Assembly (NCBI RefSeq): GCF_048553715.1
Contig: NZ_JBLZNC010000003.1
Span: 248,001-312,000, forward strand
Source: Sagittula sp048553715
GTDB taxonomy: Bacteria > Pseudomonadota > Alphaproteobacteria > Rhodobacterales > Rhodobacteraceae
Length of the DNA: 64,000 nt
Reading direction: 5' to 3'
The translations under genes and the position numbers were made by a program. The notes beneath the pieces are model-generated. The model had not been told where the DNA came from. It did no database searches and worked only from the letters and a program-made list of their open reading frames with translations. Of the stretch, positions 52,339 to 61,055 are shown piece by piece; position 1 is the stretch's first letter, and each line of letters begins with the position of its first letter.

Positions 52339-52692
52339 TTTGTATCTCCTAAAATGATGGGGGTGCCTCCAAGGCTGTCACCCCGCGTGAAGGGTGGCCT
52401 TTAGGGGGAATCGGGGCGTTTGGCAAGGCTTATGTGGGAGAGACGGGGCCCCGGATGAAGGCTTTCGCCTTTATAGACAGGTTTCGTCACGAAACCTTTT
52501 TTGTTTACAAAGGGTTAACGAGTGCTTTGCTTGCGATGGTAGTCCATGAAATGCAGTAAGCGAATTCGGGATTGCAAACGGTAGTAGAGAGCATAGACCA
52601 TTTTAGGTTTTGTGCCATAGTAATGCAGGCGGAGTTGTGTAGTCGAAGTGAATTCTTAGGGTTTCTAATTTAGACGTGCATTTGGAGCGAAG
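52339..52692. other. Spacer before the KAP NTPase, turning AT-rich
   Basis: The first about 120 bases keep chromosomal composition and hold the rplY promoter; from the plus-strand terminator-like hairpin onward the sequence is clearly AT-richer, like the gene that follows. No tRNA, integrase or direct repeat was recognised. It must contain the KAP promoter. Confidence 0.55.
52480..52502 (+). terminator. Plus-strand terminator upstream of the KAP gene
   Basis: GGTTTCG, TCA, CGAAACC, TTTTTT: compact and convincing, yet no plus-strand gene precedes it for 1.1 kb. It may insulate the island gene from read-through or be left over from an earlier arrangement. Confidence 0.75.
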
Positions 52693-54129
52693 ATGAATAA
52701 AGCATACCGTTGGCCTGAAGGTGATAAGTTAAACCGGAAAAGAGACGCTGATATACTTTTACGTTTTATCAAGGGGAAGTTGCGACAAAGGGAAAATGCT
52801 GGCCTGCAGAAGTCTTACGTGGTGAATTTAGACTCAGAATGGGGTAGCGGTAAGACATTCTTCCTGAATGAGTTGAAGAACTATATGAAGTCGTTGGGCC
52901 ACGTTGCTGTGTATATTGATGCGTGGAAGGATGATCATTCAAATGACCCTTTTGCGGCGGTAGCGACAAAAATCAATGGGGAGTTAAAATCCATTCTTGA
53001 AGAGAAGCAGTCCTCTGCAGCCGTCGCCAAGGTGGTCGAGCCGCTTGCTAGGTCGACTATGAAGGTGGTAGGGGCGGGCTTTAAATCTGCTGCGCATCAT
53101 TTCGTTGAGAAGAAAATTGGCAAGGAGGCGTTAGACTTGCTCTCGTCGCTTGGTCAAGGTGAAGTGTCGAGCTATGGTGGTCTGGAAGAAAGCGTGGGTG
53201 AATTCGTGGAAGGGGCCATCGAAGCTGCAGGCAAAGCAGCGCTTTCCTCTTTCGAAGAAGCGAAGCTAGCAAGAAGCGATTTTCGGCGCAATTTAAGCGA
53301 TTTGAGTGGAGAAGTTATTGGGCTGGAGGGCGTTCAGGATCCAATTTTTGTACTTATAGATGAGTTGGATCGTTGTCGCCCCGATTACGCCGTCGAGCTT
53401 CTGGAAAGTGTGAAGCACCTTTTCTACGTTGAGAATGTTGTCTTCATCTTAGCTACAAACACCGAGCAATTAGCTTATGCTATAAGTGGCGTCTATGGGC
53501 AGGGGTTCGATGGTCGAAGGTATTTGTCACGCTTCATTGATCGAACCTATCGTTTTCAAGACGTAAAAATAGATGATTTTGTTTTATATAGCTTGGAGAG
53601 GTATGGCCTTTCGGAAAGTAGTTTTTCTTTGCCTGACGAGCTAAGCGCGCAAAACTTTCTAAGTAGGTCCTTCGAGTATTTCGGTGTGTCCTTGCGGTAT
53701 ATCGAGCAGGTTATGGATTATATAGCTACGTTCGTTGCGACATGGGAGGTTGAGGAAGTAAAAATTAATCTTCTGCTTCTTTTAGACCTTGCCATTAACG
53801 CGCATCCGGAAAGCGTGACAGGGCCAAAGAAGTTAAATGATAGGGAATTGCCTCTATTCGATTTTAGACGTTTTAAAAGAGAGGCGGTTGCAAAAGGCTA
53901 CACATTCAATGAGATGGTTAAAGTATTCTGTCAGGTAAATTTAAAAGGTGGCGTCGTGGGCGACCCAGGCGATACATTCGTCGAATGGGCGCGGAGGCTT
54001 ACCTTGCAGGAGGTTCGGTATCTTGCAGGGGGCAAAACTACTGGGCGGATGGGACACGGCCTGGCGCTGGAGTACCGACAAATGTTCGAAACGATGCAAA
54101 GTTTCGAAAACATTTCTGGTAAAGTCTAA
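52693..54129 (+). CDS. KAP-family P-loop NTPase
   Basis: A 478-aa P-loop protein. Walker A is EWGSGKTFFLNEL (about residues 49-61), followed by VYIDAWKDD (the KAP Asp/Trp motif); Walker B is FVLIDELDRCRPDYAVELLE (about 219-238), then FILATNTEQLAYAISGVYG (sensor) and RRYLSRFIDRTYRF. KAP NTPases are often membrane-anchored between Walker A and B; here that insert (about 105-190) is helical without a clear membrane segment. Composition is visibly lower in GC and codon use more A/T-ending than in flanking genes, pointing to transfer. KAP proteins occur in anti-phage systems (for example QatA); no partner genes lie beside it. GGAGCGAAG precedes the ATG. Confidence 0.88.
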   Translation: MNKAYRWPEGDKLNRKRDADILLRFIKGKLRQRENAGLQKSYVVNLDSEWGSGKTFFLNELKNYMKSLGHVAVYIDAWKDDHSNDPFAAVATKINGELKSILEEKQSSAAVAKVVEPLARSTMKVVGAGFKSAAHHFVEKKIGKEALDLLSSLGQGEVSSYGGLEESVGEFVEGAIEAAGKAALSSFEEAKLARSDFRRNLSDLSGEVIGLEGVQDPIFVLIDELDRCRPDYAVELLESVKHLFYVENVVFILATNTEQLAYAISGVYGQGFDGRRYLSRFIDRTYRFQDVKIDDFVLYSLERYGLSESSFSLPDELSAQNFLSRSFEYFGVSLRYIEQVMDYIATFVATWEVEEVKINLLLLLDLAINAHPESVTGPKKLNDRELPLFDFRRFKREAVAKGYTFNEMVKVFCQVNLKGGVVGDPGDTFVEWARRLTLQEVRYLAGGKTTGRMGHGLALEYRQMFETMQSFENISGKV

Positions 54130-54186
54130 CGTTAGGGGAACTTTAGGGCGTGTGGTTTTATTTTCCCCCTGATACTACTCGCCAAT

Positions 54187-55350
54187 TTACCCCCACTCCC
54201 CCGAAAACCCCTTTGGCACCATCAGGATATCCCGATCCACGGTGTTCACATCCGTGTGGCCGCAGAGGGCCATGGACATGTCCAGTTCTTTGTGGATGAC
54301 CTCTAGCGCTTTGGTGACGCCGGCTTCGCCCATTGCTCCCAGTCCATAGACGTAGGCGCGGCCGATCCATGCGCCTTTGGCGCCCATGGCCACGGCCTTT
54401 AGCACGTCCTGGCCAGAGCGGATGCCGCTGTCGATGTGGACTTCGATCTTGTCGCCCACGGCGTCCAAGATCGGCTCCAGCGCGCGGATGGAGGAGAGGG
54501 CGCCGTCGAGTTGGCGGCCGCCGTGGTTGCTGACCACGATGGCGTCGGCGCCGACGTTACATGCCTCGAGGGCGTCGCGGGGGTCAATGATGCCTTTGAT
54601 GATCAGCGGGCCGTCCCACATCTTGCGGAATTCGCGGATGCGGTCCCAATCGAGCGATTGATCAAAGCTTTGCGCGGTCCATGTGGCGAGGGAGGAGGGG
54701 TCCTCGACCCCCTTTGCGTGGCCCACGATATTGCCGAAAAAGCGCCGTTTGGTTTGCAGCATCTCAAGGCCCCAGGGCACTTTGGTCGCGAGGTTGGCCA
54801 CGGATTTGACGGTGAATTTCGGCGGGGCGGAGAGGCCGTTTTTGAGGTCCTTGTGCCGCTGGCCCAGCAGTTGCAGATCGACGGTGATGACGGCGGCCGC
54901 GCATTTGGCATCCCGCGCGCGGTCAAAGAGGTTGCGCATGAAGTCGTCGTCTTTGAGCGTGTAGACCTGCATCCAGAAGGGTTTGGAGGTGTGGCTGGCC
55001 ACGTCCTCGATCGAGCAGATGGACATGGTGGAGAGGCAGTAGGGCACGCCGAAGCGTTCGGCGGCGCGGGCGGCCTTGATCTCGCCATCGGCGTTTTGCA
55101 TGCCGGTCAACCCGACGGGGGCGAGCGCCACGGGCATGGCGACGTCCTGCCCGATGAGCTGTGTGGCGGTGGAGCGGTTGGCCATGTCGATGGCGACGCG
55201 CTGTTTGAGGTAGATCTGTTGGAAGTCGGAGGTGTTCTCGCGGAAGGTCTGTTCGGTCCATGAGCCGGATTCACAGTAGTCGTAGAACATCTTTGGCACG
55301 CGGCGGCGGTGGATCTGTTTGAGATCGTCGATGTTGGTGATTGTGGGCAT
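54187..55350 (-). CDS. lldD: FMN-dependent L-lactate dehydrogenase (alpha-hydroxy-acid oxidase family)
   Basis: Membrane-associated quinone-linked L-lactate oxidation. It is 387 aa. LAPVGLTGMQNADGEIKAARA (N-terminal FMN region), VITVDLQLLGQRHKDLKNG, LIIKGIIDPRDALEA (Lys), VVSNHGGRQLDGALSSIRAL (catalytic His and Arg) and the phosphate loop AWIGRAYVYGLGAMGEAG match the family. An 11-bp perfect palindrome, a likely operator, lies 13 bases before the start. Mandelate or glycolate as substrate cannot be excluded. Confidence 0.9.
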   Translation of the reverse strand: MPTITNIDDLKQIHRRRVPKMFYDYCESGSWTEQTFRENTSDFQQIYLKQRVAIDMANRSTATQLIGQDVAMPVALAPVGLTGMQNADGEIKAARAAERFGVPYCLSTMSICSIEDVASHTSKPFWMQVYTLKDDDFMRNLFDRARDAKCAAAVITVDLQLLGQRHKDLKNGLSAPPKFTVKSVANLATKVPWGLEMLQTKRRFFGNIVGHAKGVEDPSSLATWTAQSFDQSLDWDRIREFRKMWDGPLIIKGIIDPRDALEACNVGADAIVVSNHGGRQLDGALSSIRALEPILDAVGDKIEVHIDSGIRSGQDVLKAVAMGAKGAWIGRAYVYGLGAMGEAGVTKALEVIHKELDMSMALCGHTDVNTVDRDILMVPKGFSGEWG

Positions 55351-55362
55351 GGGTGGCTCCGT

Positions 55363-55391
55363 CCGATTGGTAAGGGATTGTTACCAATCGG
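55363..55391. promoter_or_regulatory. Putative operator of lldD
   Basis: CCGATTGGTAA, 7 bases, TTACCAATCGG: perfect 11-bp inverted repeat in the 76-bp gap between the trpA terminator and lldD. TTGGT...ACCAA half-sites resemble GntR-type (LldR/FadR) operators. No regulator gene is adjacent. Confidence 0.65.
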
Positions 55392-55426
55392 GGTGGGTTC
55401 TGGCAAGGGTTTCGCGCTGGAGATGC

Positions 55427-55460
55427 AAAAAACCACGCGCCCCGGGGGGACGCGTGGTTT
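55427..55460 (-). terminator. Rho-independent terminator after trpA
   Basis: Minus strand AAACCACGCG, C/G-rich 11-base loop, CGCGTGGTTT, then TTT. Perfect 10-bp stem, 27 bases past the stop. Confidence 0.9.
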
Positions 55461-55486
55461 GAAGGTGGATGGGTTGTGGGGCGGGG

Positions 55487-56278
55487 TCAGGCGCTGTGGG
55501 CGCCGTCCGCGAGGGATTTGACGAAGGAGAGGATGTCGGCCGTGGGTTTGTTGTCGGCGATCTGGCTGACGATGGCGGAGCCTACGACGGTGCCGTCGGC
55601 CACGCCTGCGATGTCGCGGGCGGTCTCTGGCGTGCGGACGCCGAAGCCCACGATGACGGGGAGGTCGGAGACGGCCTTGATGCGGGCGACCTCGGGGGCG
55701 ACGTCGGCGGCCTGCGCTGCGGCGGCGCCGGTGATGCCGGTGATCGAGACGTAGTAGACGAAGCCGGAGGTGTTCTGCATCACCGCGGGCAGGCGTTTGT
55801 CATCGGTGGTGGGCGTGGCGAGGCGGATGAAGTTGAGGCCGGCCTTTTGCGCGGGAATGCACAGCTCCTCGTCTTCCTCGGGGGGGAGGTCGACGATGAT
55901 CAGACCGTCGATGCCGGCGGAGGACGCGTCCTTGAGGAAGGTGTCGACGCCGCGGTTGTAGATCGGGTTGTAGTAGCCCATCAGCACGATGGGGGTGGTG
56001 TCGTCGGTGGCGCGGAAGGCGCGGACCATGTCGAGCGTCTTTTGCAGCGTCATGCCCGCCTCAAGCGCGCGCTGACCGGCAAGCTGGATGGTCTCGCCGT
56101 CGGCCATGGGGTCGGTGAAGGGCAGGCCCAGTTCGATGATATCGACACCGGCGCCGGGCAGACCCTGCATCACCTCGAGCGACTTTTCCTCGTTCGGATC
56201 ACCCGCCATGATATAGGCGACAAAGGCTTTTTTGCCCTCGGTGAGCAGCTGGGCGAATTTGGTTTCGATGCGGGTCAT
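55487..56278 (-). CDS. trpA: Tryptophan synthase alpha subunit
   Basis: Cleaves indole-3-glycerol phosphate to indole, which passes to TrpB. It is 263 aa. FVAYIMAGDPNEEKSLEVM, IIELGLPFTDPMADGETIQ (catalytic Glu), GYYNPIYNRGVD, GLIIVDLPPEEDEEL (catalytic Asp), RLATPTTDDKRLP and VGFGVRTPETA are canonical. GGAGACAGCC precedes the ATG. trpB is not next to it, so the trp genes are probably split in this genome. Confidence 0.97.
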   Translation of the reverse strand: MTRIETKFAQLLTEGKKAFVAYIMAGDPNEEKSLEVMQGLPGAGVDIIELGLPFTDPMADGETIQLAGQRALEAGMTLQKTLDMVRAFRATDDTTPIVLMGYYNPIYNRGVDTFLKDASSAGIDGLIIVDLPPEEDEELCIPAQKAGLNFIRLATPTTDDKRLPAVMQNTSGFVYYVSITGITGAAAAQAADVAPEVARIKAVSDLPVIVGFGVRTPETARDIAGVADGTVVGSAIVSQIADNKPTADILSFVKSLADGAHSA

Positions 56279-56539
56279 GGCTGTCTCCGGATAACGTCGT
56301 TGTTCTGTTGCCGGAAAGGATCGGGAAAATCAATGGGCCGGAGGCTGGGGCGCCGCAGTCGGGGGGCGATTGCGGTTTTCGCGCGCAGATCGCAGGCGGT
56401 CGACCTGACCGGACATGACCGCAAGCATCTGGCTTGGGGGCCCGTCCCGAAGAAGGCCCACATCCCCGCAATCACGAAGTTTTACCCAAGGTCTTGGCGA
56501 AGGCTTGCCCGCCACGGCGGCGCGGGCTAGGGGCAAAGC

Positions 56540-57913
56540 ATGACACAAGCAGTGATGACATACCCCGACCATTTGCGCGCCACCTTGCGGCTGGGCCTGC
56601 CCCTTGTGGGAGGGCATCTGGCGCAGCTTGGCATCGGGATCACCGACACGGTGATCGTGGGCTGGTATGGCATCCCTGAACTGGCGGCGCTGGTGCTGGC
56701 CACGTCTGTTTTCTTTACCCTGTTCTTGTTCGGCTCGGGCTTTGCATGGGCCATCCTGCCGATGATCGCGACCTATGCCGCGCGCGAGGACGAGACGGGC
56801 ATCCGCCGCGCCACGCGCATGGCCGTCTGGTGGTCGATCCTGTATTTCGCGCTGGTCATGCCGGTCTTGTGGTTTTCGGAGGCGGTGCTGCTGGCGCTGG
56901 GACAAACCCCCGAGATCGCCGAGATGGCGCAGACCTACCTGCGGATTGCCGGTTGGGGCATGCTGCCTGCGCTGGGTGTCATGGTGATGAAGAACTACCT
57001 CGCCGGGCTGGAGCTGACGCGGGTGGCGCTGTGGGTCACGGTCTTTGCCGCCGTGGTCAACGGCGGGCTGAATTACGTGCTGGTCTTTGGCAAGCTGGGG
57101 CTGCCGGAGATGGGCATCGCAGGGGCTGCGCTGGCGTCGCTGTTTGTGCAGGCGCTGTCGTTCCTGCTGATCACGCTGTATGCGCTGCGCCGCTTGCCCG
57201 AGCACACCTTGTTTGCGCGCTTCTACAAACCCGATTGGGAGATGTTCCGGCAGGTGTTTTCCCTTGGCCTGCCTATCGGGCTGACCACATTGGCAGAGGT
57301 TGCGCTGTTTGCAGGTGCAAGCGTTCTGATGGGCTGGCTGGGCACGGTGCCTTTGGCGGCGCATGGGGTCGCGTTGCAGATCGCCTCGGCCACCTTTGTG
57401 GTGCAGCTTGGCTTGTCCAACGCGGCCACGGTGCGCGCGGGCAATGCGCTGGGGCGCGGCGATCTGGACCATTTGCTGCGCGGCGCACGGGTCGTCACGG
57501 GGCTGAGCACCTTTATCGCCGGTCTGTCGATCCTGTTGTTCCTGACCCTGCCGGAGCCGCTGATCAGCCTGTTTGTCGCCCCGTCAGAGCCGCAGCGCGC
57601 CGCCGTGATCGCCGTGGGCACGCAGTTGATGGCCATGGCCGCGCTGTTCCAGTTGGTCGATGCGCTGCAGGTCAATTACTTGGGCATGTTGCGCGGGCTG
57701 CATGACACCAATGTGCCGATGTGGCTGGCGGCCCTGTCCTACTGGGGCGTGGGCATGCCATCGGCGCTGGTCTTTGGCTTTGTGCTGGATTGGGGCGCGG
57801 TCGGGGTCTGGATGGGACTGGTCACAGGGCTGTCGCTGGCCTGTGGGTTGCTGATCTGGCGGTTCTGGACGCAAGCAGGGGCGATTTTCGCCCGCGGGCA
57901 GGCGGTGGACTGA
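56540..57913 (+). CDS. MATE family efflux transporter
   Basis: A 457-aa membrane protein with about twelve hydrophobic helices, NorM-like. GLPLVGGHLAQLGIGITDTVIVGWYG at the N-terminus (read as GLPLVGGHLAQLG and TDTVIVGWYG) is the MatE start, and the second half repeats the pattern from FSLGLPIGLTTLAEVALF. It should export drugs or cationic metabolites using a Na+ or H+ gradient. It lies before ychF on the same strand with an 88-bp gap, so co-transcription is possible. Substrate unknown. Confidence 0.92.
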   Translation: MTQAVMTYPDHLRATLRLGLPLVGGHLAQLGIGITDTVIVGWYGIPELAALVLATSVFFTLFLFGSGFAWAILPMIATYAAREDETGIRRATRMAVWWSILYFALVMPVLWFSEAVLLALGQTPEIAEMAQTYLRIAGWGMLPALGVMVMKNYLAGLELTRVALWVTVFAAVVNGGLNYVLVFGKLGLPEMGIAGAALASLFVQALSFLLITLYALRRLPEHTLFARFYKPDWEMFRQVFSLGLPIGLTTLAEVALFAGASVLMGWLGTVPLAAHGVALQIASATFVVQLGLSNAATVRAGNALGRGDLDHLLRGARVVTGLSTFIAGLSILLFLTLPEPLISLFVAPSEPQRAAVIAVGTQLMAMAALFQLVDALQVNYLGMLRGLHDTNVPMWLAALSYWGVGMPSALVFGFVLDWGAVGVWMGLVTGLSLACGLLIWRFWTQAGAIFARGQAVD

Positions 57914-58001
57914 CAGGGCAGGGCGGGCTTGCGGGCCATCGCCCTTGCGCCTTTGACGCGGGCCGCATAGAAGCGGCGCGACCTATAAACAGGAGGACGA
58001 C

Positions 58002-59099
58002 ATGGGCTTTCGGATGGGAATCGTGGGGCTGCCAAACGTGGGCAAGTCGACCCTGTTCAACGCATTGACCAAAACCGCTGCGGCGCAGGCGGCGAACTTT
58101 CCGTTCTGCACGATCGAGCCCAACGTGGGTGATGTGGCTGTGCCGGACGCGCGGTTGGACAAGCTGGCGGAGATCGCCGCCTCCAAGCAGATTATCCCGA
58201 CGCGCATGACCTTTGTCGACATTGCCGGTCTGGTCAAAGGCGCCTCCAAGGGTGAGGGTCTGGGCAACCAGTTTCTGGCCAACATCCGCGAGACCGACGC
58301 CATTGCCCATGTGCTGCGCTGTTTCGAAGATGACGATGTGACCCATGTGGATGGCCGTGTCGACCCGGTAGGCGATGCCGAAACCATCGAGACCGAGCTG
58401 ATCATCGCGGATATGGAATCGCTGGAGAAGCGGTTGCAGAACATCGTGCGCAAGGTGCGCGGCGGCGACAAGGAAGCGGTGCAGCAGGAGCGGCTGATGA
58501 AAGCCGCGCTGGCGGCGCTGGAAAACGGCCAGCCCGCGCGCACGGTTGAGGTGGACGAGGATGATCTCAAGCAGTGGAAGATGCTGCAGCTTCTGACCGC
58601 CAAGCCGATCCTATATGTGTGCAACGTCGACGAGGGCGATGCGGGCACCGGCAACGCGCTGTCTGCTGCGGTGGGCGAGATGGCCGCCAAGCAGGGCAAT
58701 TCCCATGTGGTGATCTCGGCTAAGATCGAGGAAGAGATCTCGCAACTGGATGCAGAAGAGGCGGCGGAGTTTCTGGGCGAGCTGGGTCTGGAAGAGGCCG
58801 GTCTGGACCGTCTGATCAAGGCGGGCTACGCGCTGCTGGATCTGCAGACCTATTTCACCGTCGGCCCCAAGGAGGCCCGTGCATGGACCATCAAGCGCGG
58901 CACCGGTGCGCCGGGGGCGGCGGGCGTGATCCATGGCGATTTCGAAAAAGGCTTTATCCGCGCCGAGACCATCGCCTATGACGACTACGTCGCCTGCAAC
59001 GGCGAGGCGGGCGCAAAAGAGGCGGGCAAGATGCGCGCCGAGGGCAAGGGCTACACGGTGCAGGACGGCGATGTGCTGCACTTCCTGTTCAACACCTGA
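58002..59099 (+). CDS. ychF: Redox-regulated OBG-family ATPase YchF
   Basis: Conserved TRAFAC P-loop protein that binds ATP instead of GTP and associates with ribosomes and oxidative-stress responses. It is 365 aa. G1 is IVGLPNVGKSTLF (8-20), with FPFCTIEPNVGDVAVPD, the G3 region FVDIAGLVKGASKGEGLGNQFL and VCNVDE in place of NKxD (ATP specificity); a C-terminal TGS domain has LQTYFTVGPKEARAW and ends VLHFLFNT. AGGAGGACGAC is an ideal ribosome site. A terminator lies about 135 bases downstream. Confidence 0.97.
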   Translation: MGFRMGIVGLPNVGKSTLFNALTKTAAAQAANFPFCTIEPNVGDVAVPDARLDKLAEIAASKQIIPTRMTFVDIAGLVKGASKGEGLGNQFLANIRETDAIAHVLRCFEDDDVTHVDGRVDPVGDAETIETELIIADMESLEKRLQNIVRKVRGGDKEAVQQERLMKAALAALENGQPARTVEVDEDDLKQWKMLQLLTAKPILYVCNVDEGDAGTGNALSAAVGEMAAKQGNSHVVISAKIEEEISQLDAEEAAEFLGELGLEEAGLDRLIKAGYALLDLQTYFTVGPKEARAWTIKRGTGAPGAAGVIHGDFEKGFIRAETIAYDDYVACNGEAGAKEAGKMRAEGKGYTVQDGDVLHFLFNT

Positions 59100-59233
59100 G
59101 CGGGGTGGTTCGAGGCCCGGATTTCGGGTCCTGAAATGCCCATGGTAATTTTGCCATTCGGGGGTTTTTGGCTGCCACTTGACGGGTTCTGCTCTACCAC
59201 CTCCGGCTACGTTATTGATTTTACGTGACCGCG

Positions 59234-59263
59234 AAAACGCCGCTCCGACCGGGGCGGCGTTTT
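59234..59263 (+). terminator. Terminator downstream of ychF
   Basis: AAAACGCCGCTCC, GACC, GGGGCGGCGTTTT then GC; a 13-bp stem with one G-T pair. It is nearly symmetrical, so it may work both ways. It lies 134 bases after ychF and abuts the broken AAA gene. Confidence 0.7.
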
Positions 59264-59265
59264 GC

Positions 59266-60096
59266 ATGGACGACGACCGCAAGCAGCTCAGCCCGAAAGA
59301 GGCGTGCATGCGGGCCATCATGGCACCGTCCGAGCATTGGGCGGATGAAGTCGCCGCGGCGCTGCATGCCGAGATGTCATGGATGGGACGGGCAACGGAA
59401 ACCGCCTGGCATGACCTGCGCCGCGCCGCGCGCCGCAGCACCCCGATCAAGATCCAACCCATGCTACTCAACGGTCCGCCGGGGACCGGGAAAAGCGCAT
59501 GGACGCGGTCCTCGGCCAATCGCCTCAACCTGCCGATGGGTCAGAGCGATGCGGGCGCCGGCAGTGCAGGGTTTGACATTGCGGGCGTGGAACGTGGCTG
59601 GGGAAGCTCAACGCCAGGGCGGCCGGTGAACCTGCTGCTGGATCACCGCATCGCCAACCCGATCTTCGTGGTGGACGAGATCTGCAAGGCCGGCGTCGAG
59701 AAATCCACGAGCGGGCGGGTGTTTTCGTTGACCGAGGCCATGCTCGGCCTGATGGAACCGGGCTCGGCCCACGCCTGGAATTGCCCCTATTTCCGCGTGA
59801 CGTTCGACATGAGCCACTTCTCCTGGCTCTTCACTGCCAACCAGATCGACACCGTGCCCGAGCCGTTCCTGTGACGCTGCCAGATCGTCGAGGTCCACGA
59901 CATCACCCCTGCGCAGTTGCACGACTTCGCCGTGCGGCGCGGGCTGGAGATGAAGCTGTCGCAGGAGGCACTGGAGGCCGTGTGTGAGGTGCTGGTAATG
60001 GCGCCCCGAATGACGGGGCGCCGGATGAGCTTGCGGGATGTCGTACGGATGCTGGAGCGGGCGGAGACACTGGAGGCACGGCCGCGGCTGCAATAA
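59266..60096 (+). pseudogene. Lon-like AAA+ ATPase interrupted by an in-frame stop
   Basis: Two parts of one reading frame are separated only by a TGA at 59872-59874. The first part has Walker A LLNGPPGTGKSAW, Walker B NPIFVVDEICKA and sensor WLFTANQIDTVPEPFL; the second continues directly with RCQIVEVHDITPAQL, then GRRMSLRDVVRMLERAE to a TAA. In Lon-type AAA modules the sensor TAN...P.P(L)..R runs on without a break, so a sense codon (CGA to TGA would suffice) was lost. The ATG used sits directly after the ychF terminator with no ribosome site, so the 5' end may be missing too. No protease domain follows. Host function unknown. Confidence 0.75.
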
Positions 60097-60228
60097 GCTT
60101 CAGCGGCGTAGGTTCTCCAGAAAAGTCCCTTCCTCCGCGCGTGGATCAAAGACGGCATATGCACTTTTTCTCGGTGCAGTACCGTGAGCAATTCGGTTAT
60201 ACAGATCCAAATATTCACTCCCGTGTGT

Positions 60229-60255
60229 AGTGGACTTGCATCACTTCTGTTCCGG
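60229..60255. repeat. Left terminal inverted repeat of the IS3-type element
   Basis: AGTGGACTTGCA at the outer end and TGTTCCGGT at the inner end match the reverse complement of the right end, with a variable 7-base middle. Confidence 0.8.
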
Positions 60256-60293
60256 TTATCTGCGAGCAATGCTCGCCATGAAGGAGACCGGAT

Positions 60294-60515
60294 ATGGCCC
60301 CCAAACACAGTGAAGATTTCAAACGTGAGGCGGTTCGGATCGCGACGCATAGTGGCCTGACACGGCGACAGGTGGCCTCAGATCTTGGAGTTGGGTTTTC
60401 GACCCTGGGCAAGTGGATGCGGGATTACTCGACCGATCCCGCTGCCGCCGAGGACGCGGATCTGCGCCGCGAGAATGAGCGATTGCGTAAAGAGAACCGT
60501 ATCCTGCGGGCTTGA
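60294..60515 (+). pseudogene. IS3-type transposase OrfA, truncated
   Basis: The 73 remaining residues carry the OrfA helix-turn-helix: HSEDFKREAVRIA, SGLTRRQVASDLGVGFSTLG and the leucine-zipper-like LRRENERLRKENRILR. The frame is then broken by a palindromic insert that brings a TGA; the expected OrfA tail is still readable beyond it (EVLIKAAI at about 60561-60585, then FAGQK at about 60630-60644). It would have formed the OrfAB fusion transposase by frameshifting. Confidence 0.85.
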
Positions 60516-60525
60516 GCCGGATCAG

Positions 60526-60548
60526 CGGACAGTCCGGGGGACTGTCTG
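60526..60548. repeat. Palindrome P1 within the IS3 remnant
   Basis: CGGACAGTC, CGGGG, GACTGTCTG: a 9-bp stem (one G-T) exactly at the break between OrfA ...ENRILR and EVLIKAAI. Flanks include ACCGGGCAG on the minus strand, resembling P2-P4. Confidence 0.6.
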
Positions 60549-60590
60549 CCCGGTGAAAGGGGAGGTGTTGATAAAAGCGGCAATCCCCTG

Positions 60591-60626
60591 ACCGGCAGGG
60601 CATTCTGAAAGAATGTCCCGAGAGGT
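60591..60626. repeat. Palindrome P2 within the IS3 remnant
   Basis: ACCGGCAGG, then GGCATTCT/AGAATGTC around a GAA loop, then CCCGAGAGG. It splits the OrfA codons for KAAI and FFAGQK without evident loss of transposase sequence. Confidence 0.65.
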
Positions 60627-60892
60627 TTCTTCGCAGGTCAAAAGCAATGAGATTTCAATTCATTGCCGAGTATCTCGGAAGTCTTTCACGCGCGCACCTG
60701 TGCCGACTTATGCAGGTTACGGACCGTGGGTTACGGGCGTGGCGCAGCAGACCGACCTCACATCGCCAGCGGCGCGACATGATCCTCCTGGCACACATCC
60801 GCGAACAACACCGGCTCAGCTTGGGCAGCTATGGCCGCCCGCGCATGACGCAGGAATTAAACGAATTGGGCATTCATGTAGGGCAACCATTG

Positions 60893-60930
60893 CCCGGCAG
60901 GCGATTTGGTGAAGCCAAATCTGCCGAGAG
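60893..60930. repeat. Palindrome P3 within the IS3 remnant
   Basis: CCCGGCAGGC, GATTTGG, TGAAG loop, CCAAATC, TGCCGAGAGG; 7-bp inner and 5-bp outer stems. It replaces the OrfB segment between ELGIHVG and DSDHSF. Confidence 0.65.
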
Positions 60931-61015
60931 GGAGACAGTGATCACAGCTTCAACATCGCCCCGAACCGACTGAGCCAGGATTTCACGGCGACGGCGCCAA
61001 ACCAGAAATGGGCTG

Positions 61016-61055
61016 GCCCCTCTCGGGACATTTCCTGCGGAATGCCCTGCCGCAA
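61016..61055. repeat. Palindrome P4 within the IS3 remnant (inverted copy)
   Basis: Reverse complement reads GCGGCAGGGCATTCC, GCA, GGAAATGTCCCGAGAGGGG, clearly the same element as P2 in opposite orientation. It replaces the OrfB DDE domain between NQKWAG and HSALDGKS. Confidence 0.65.
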
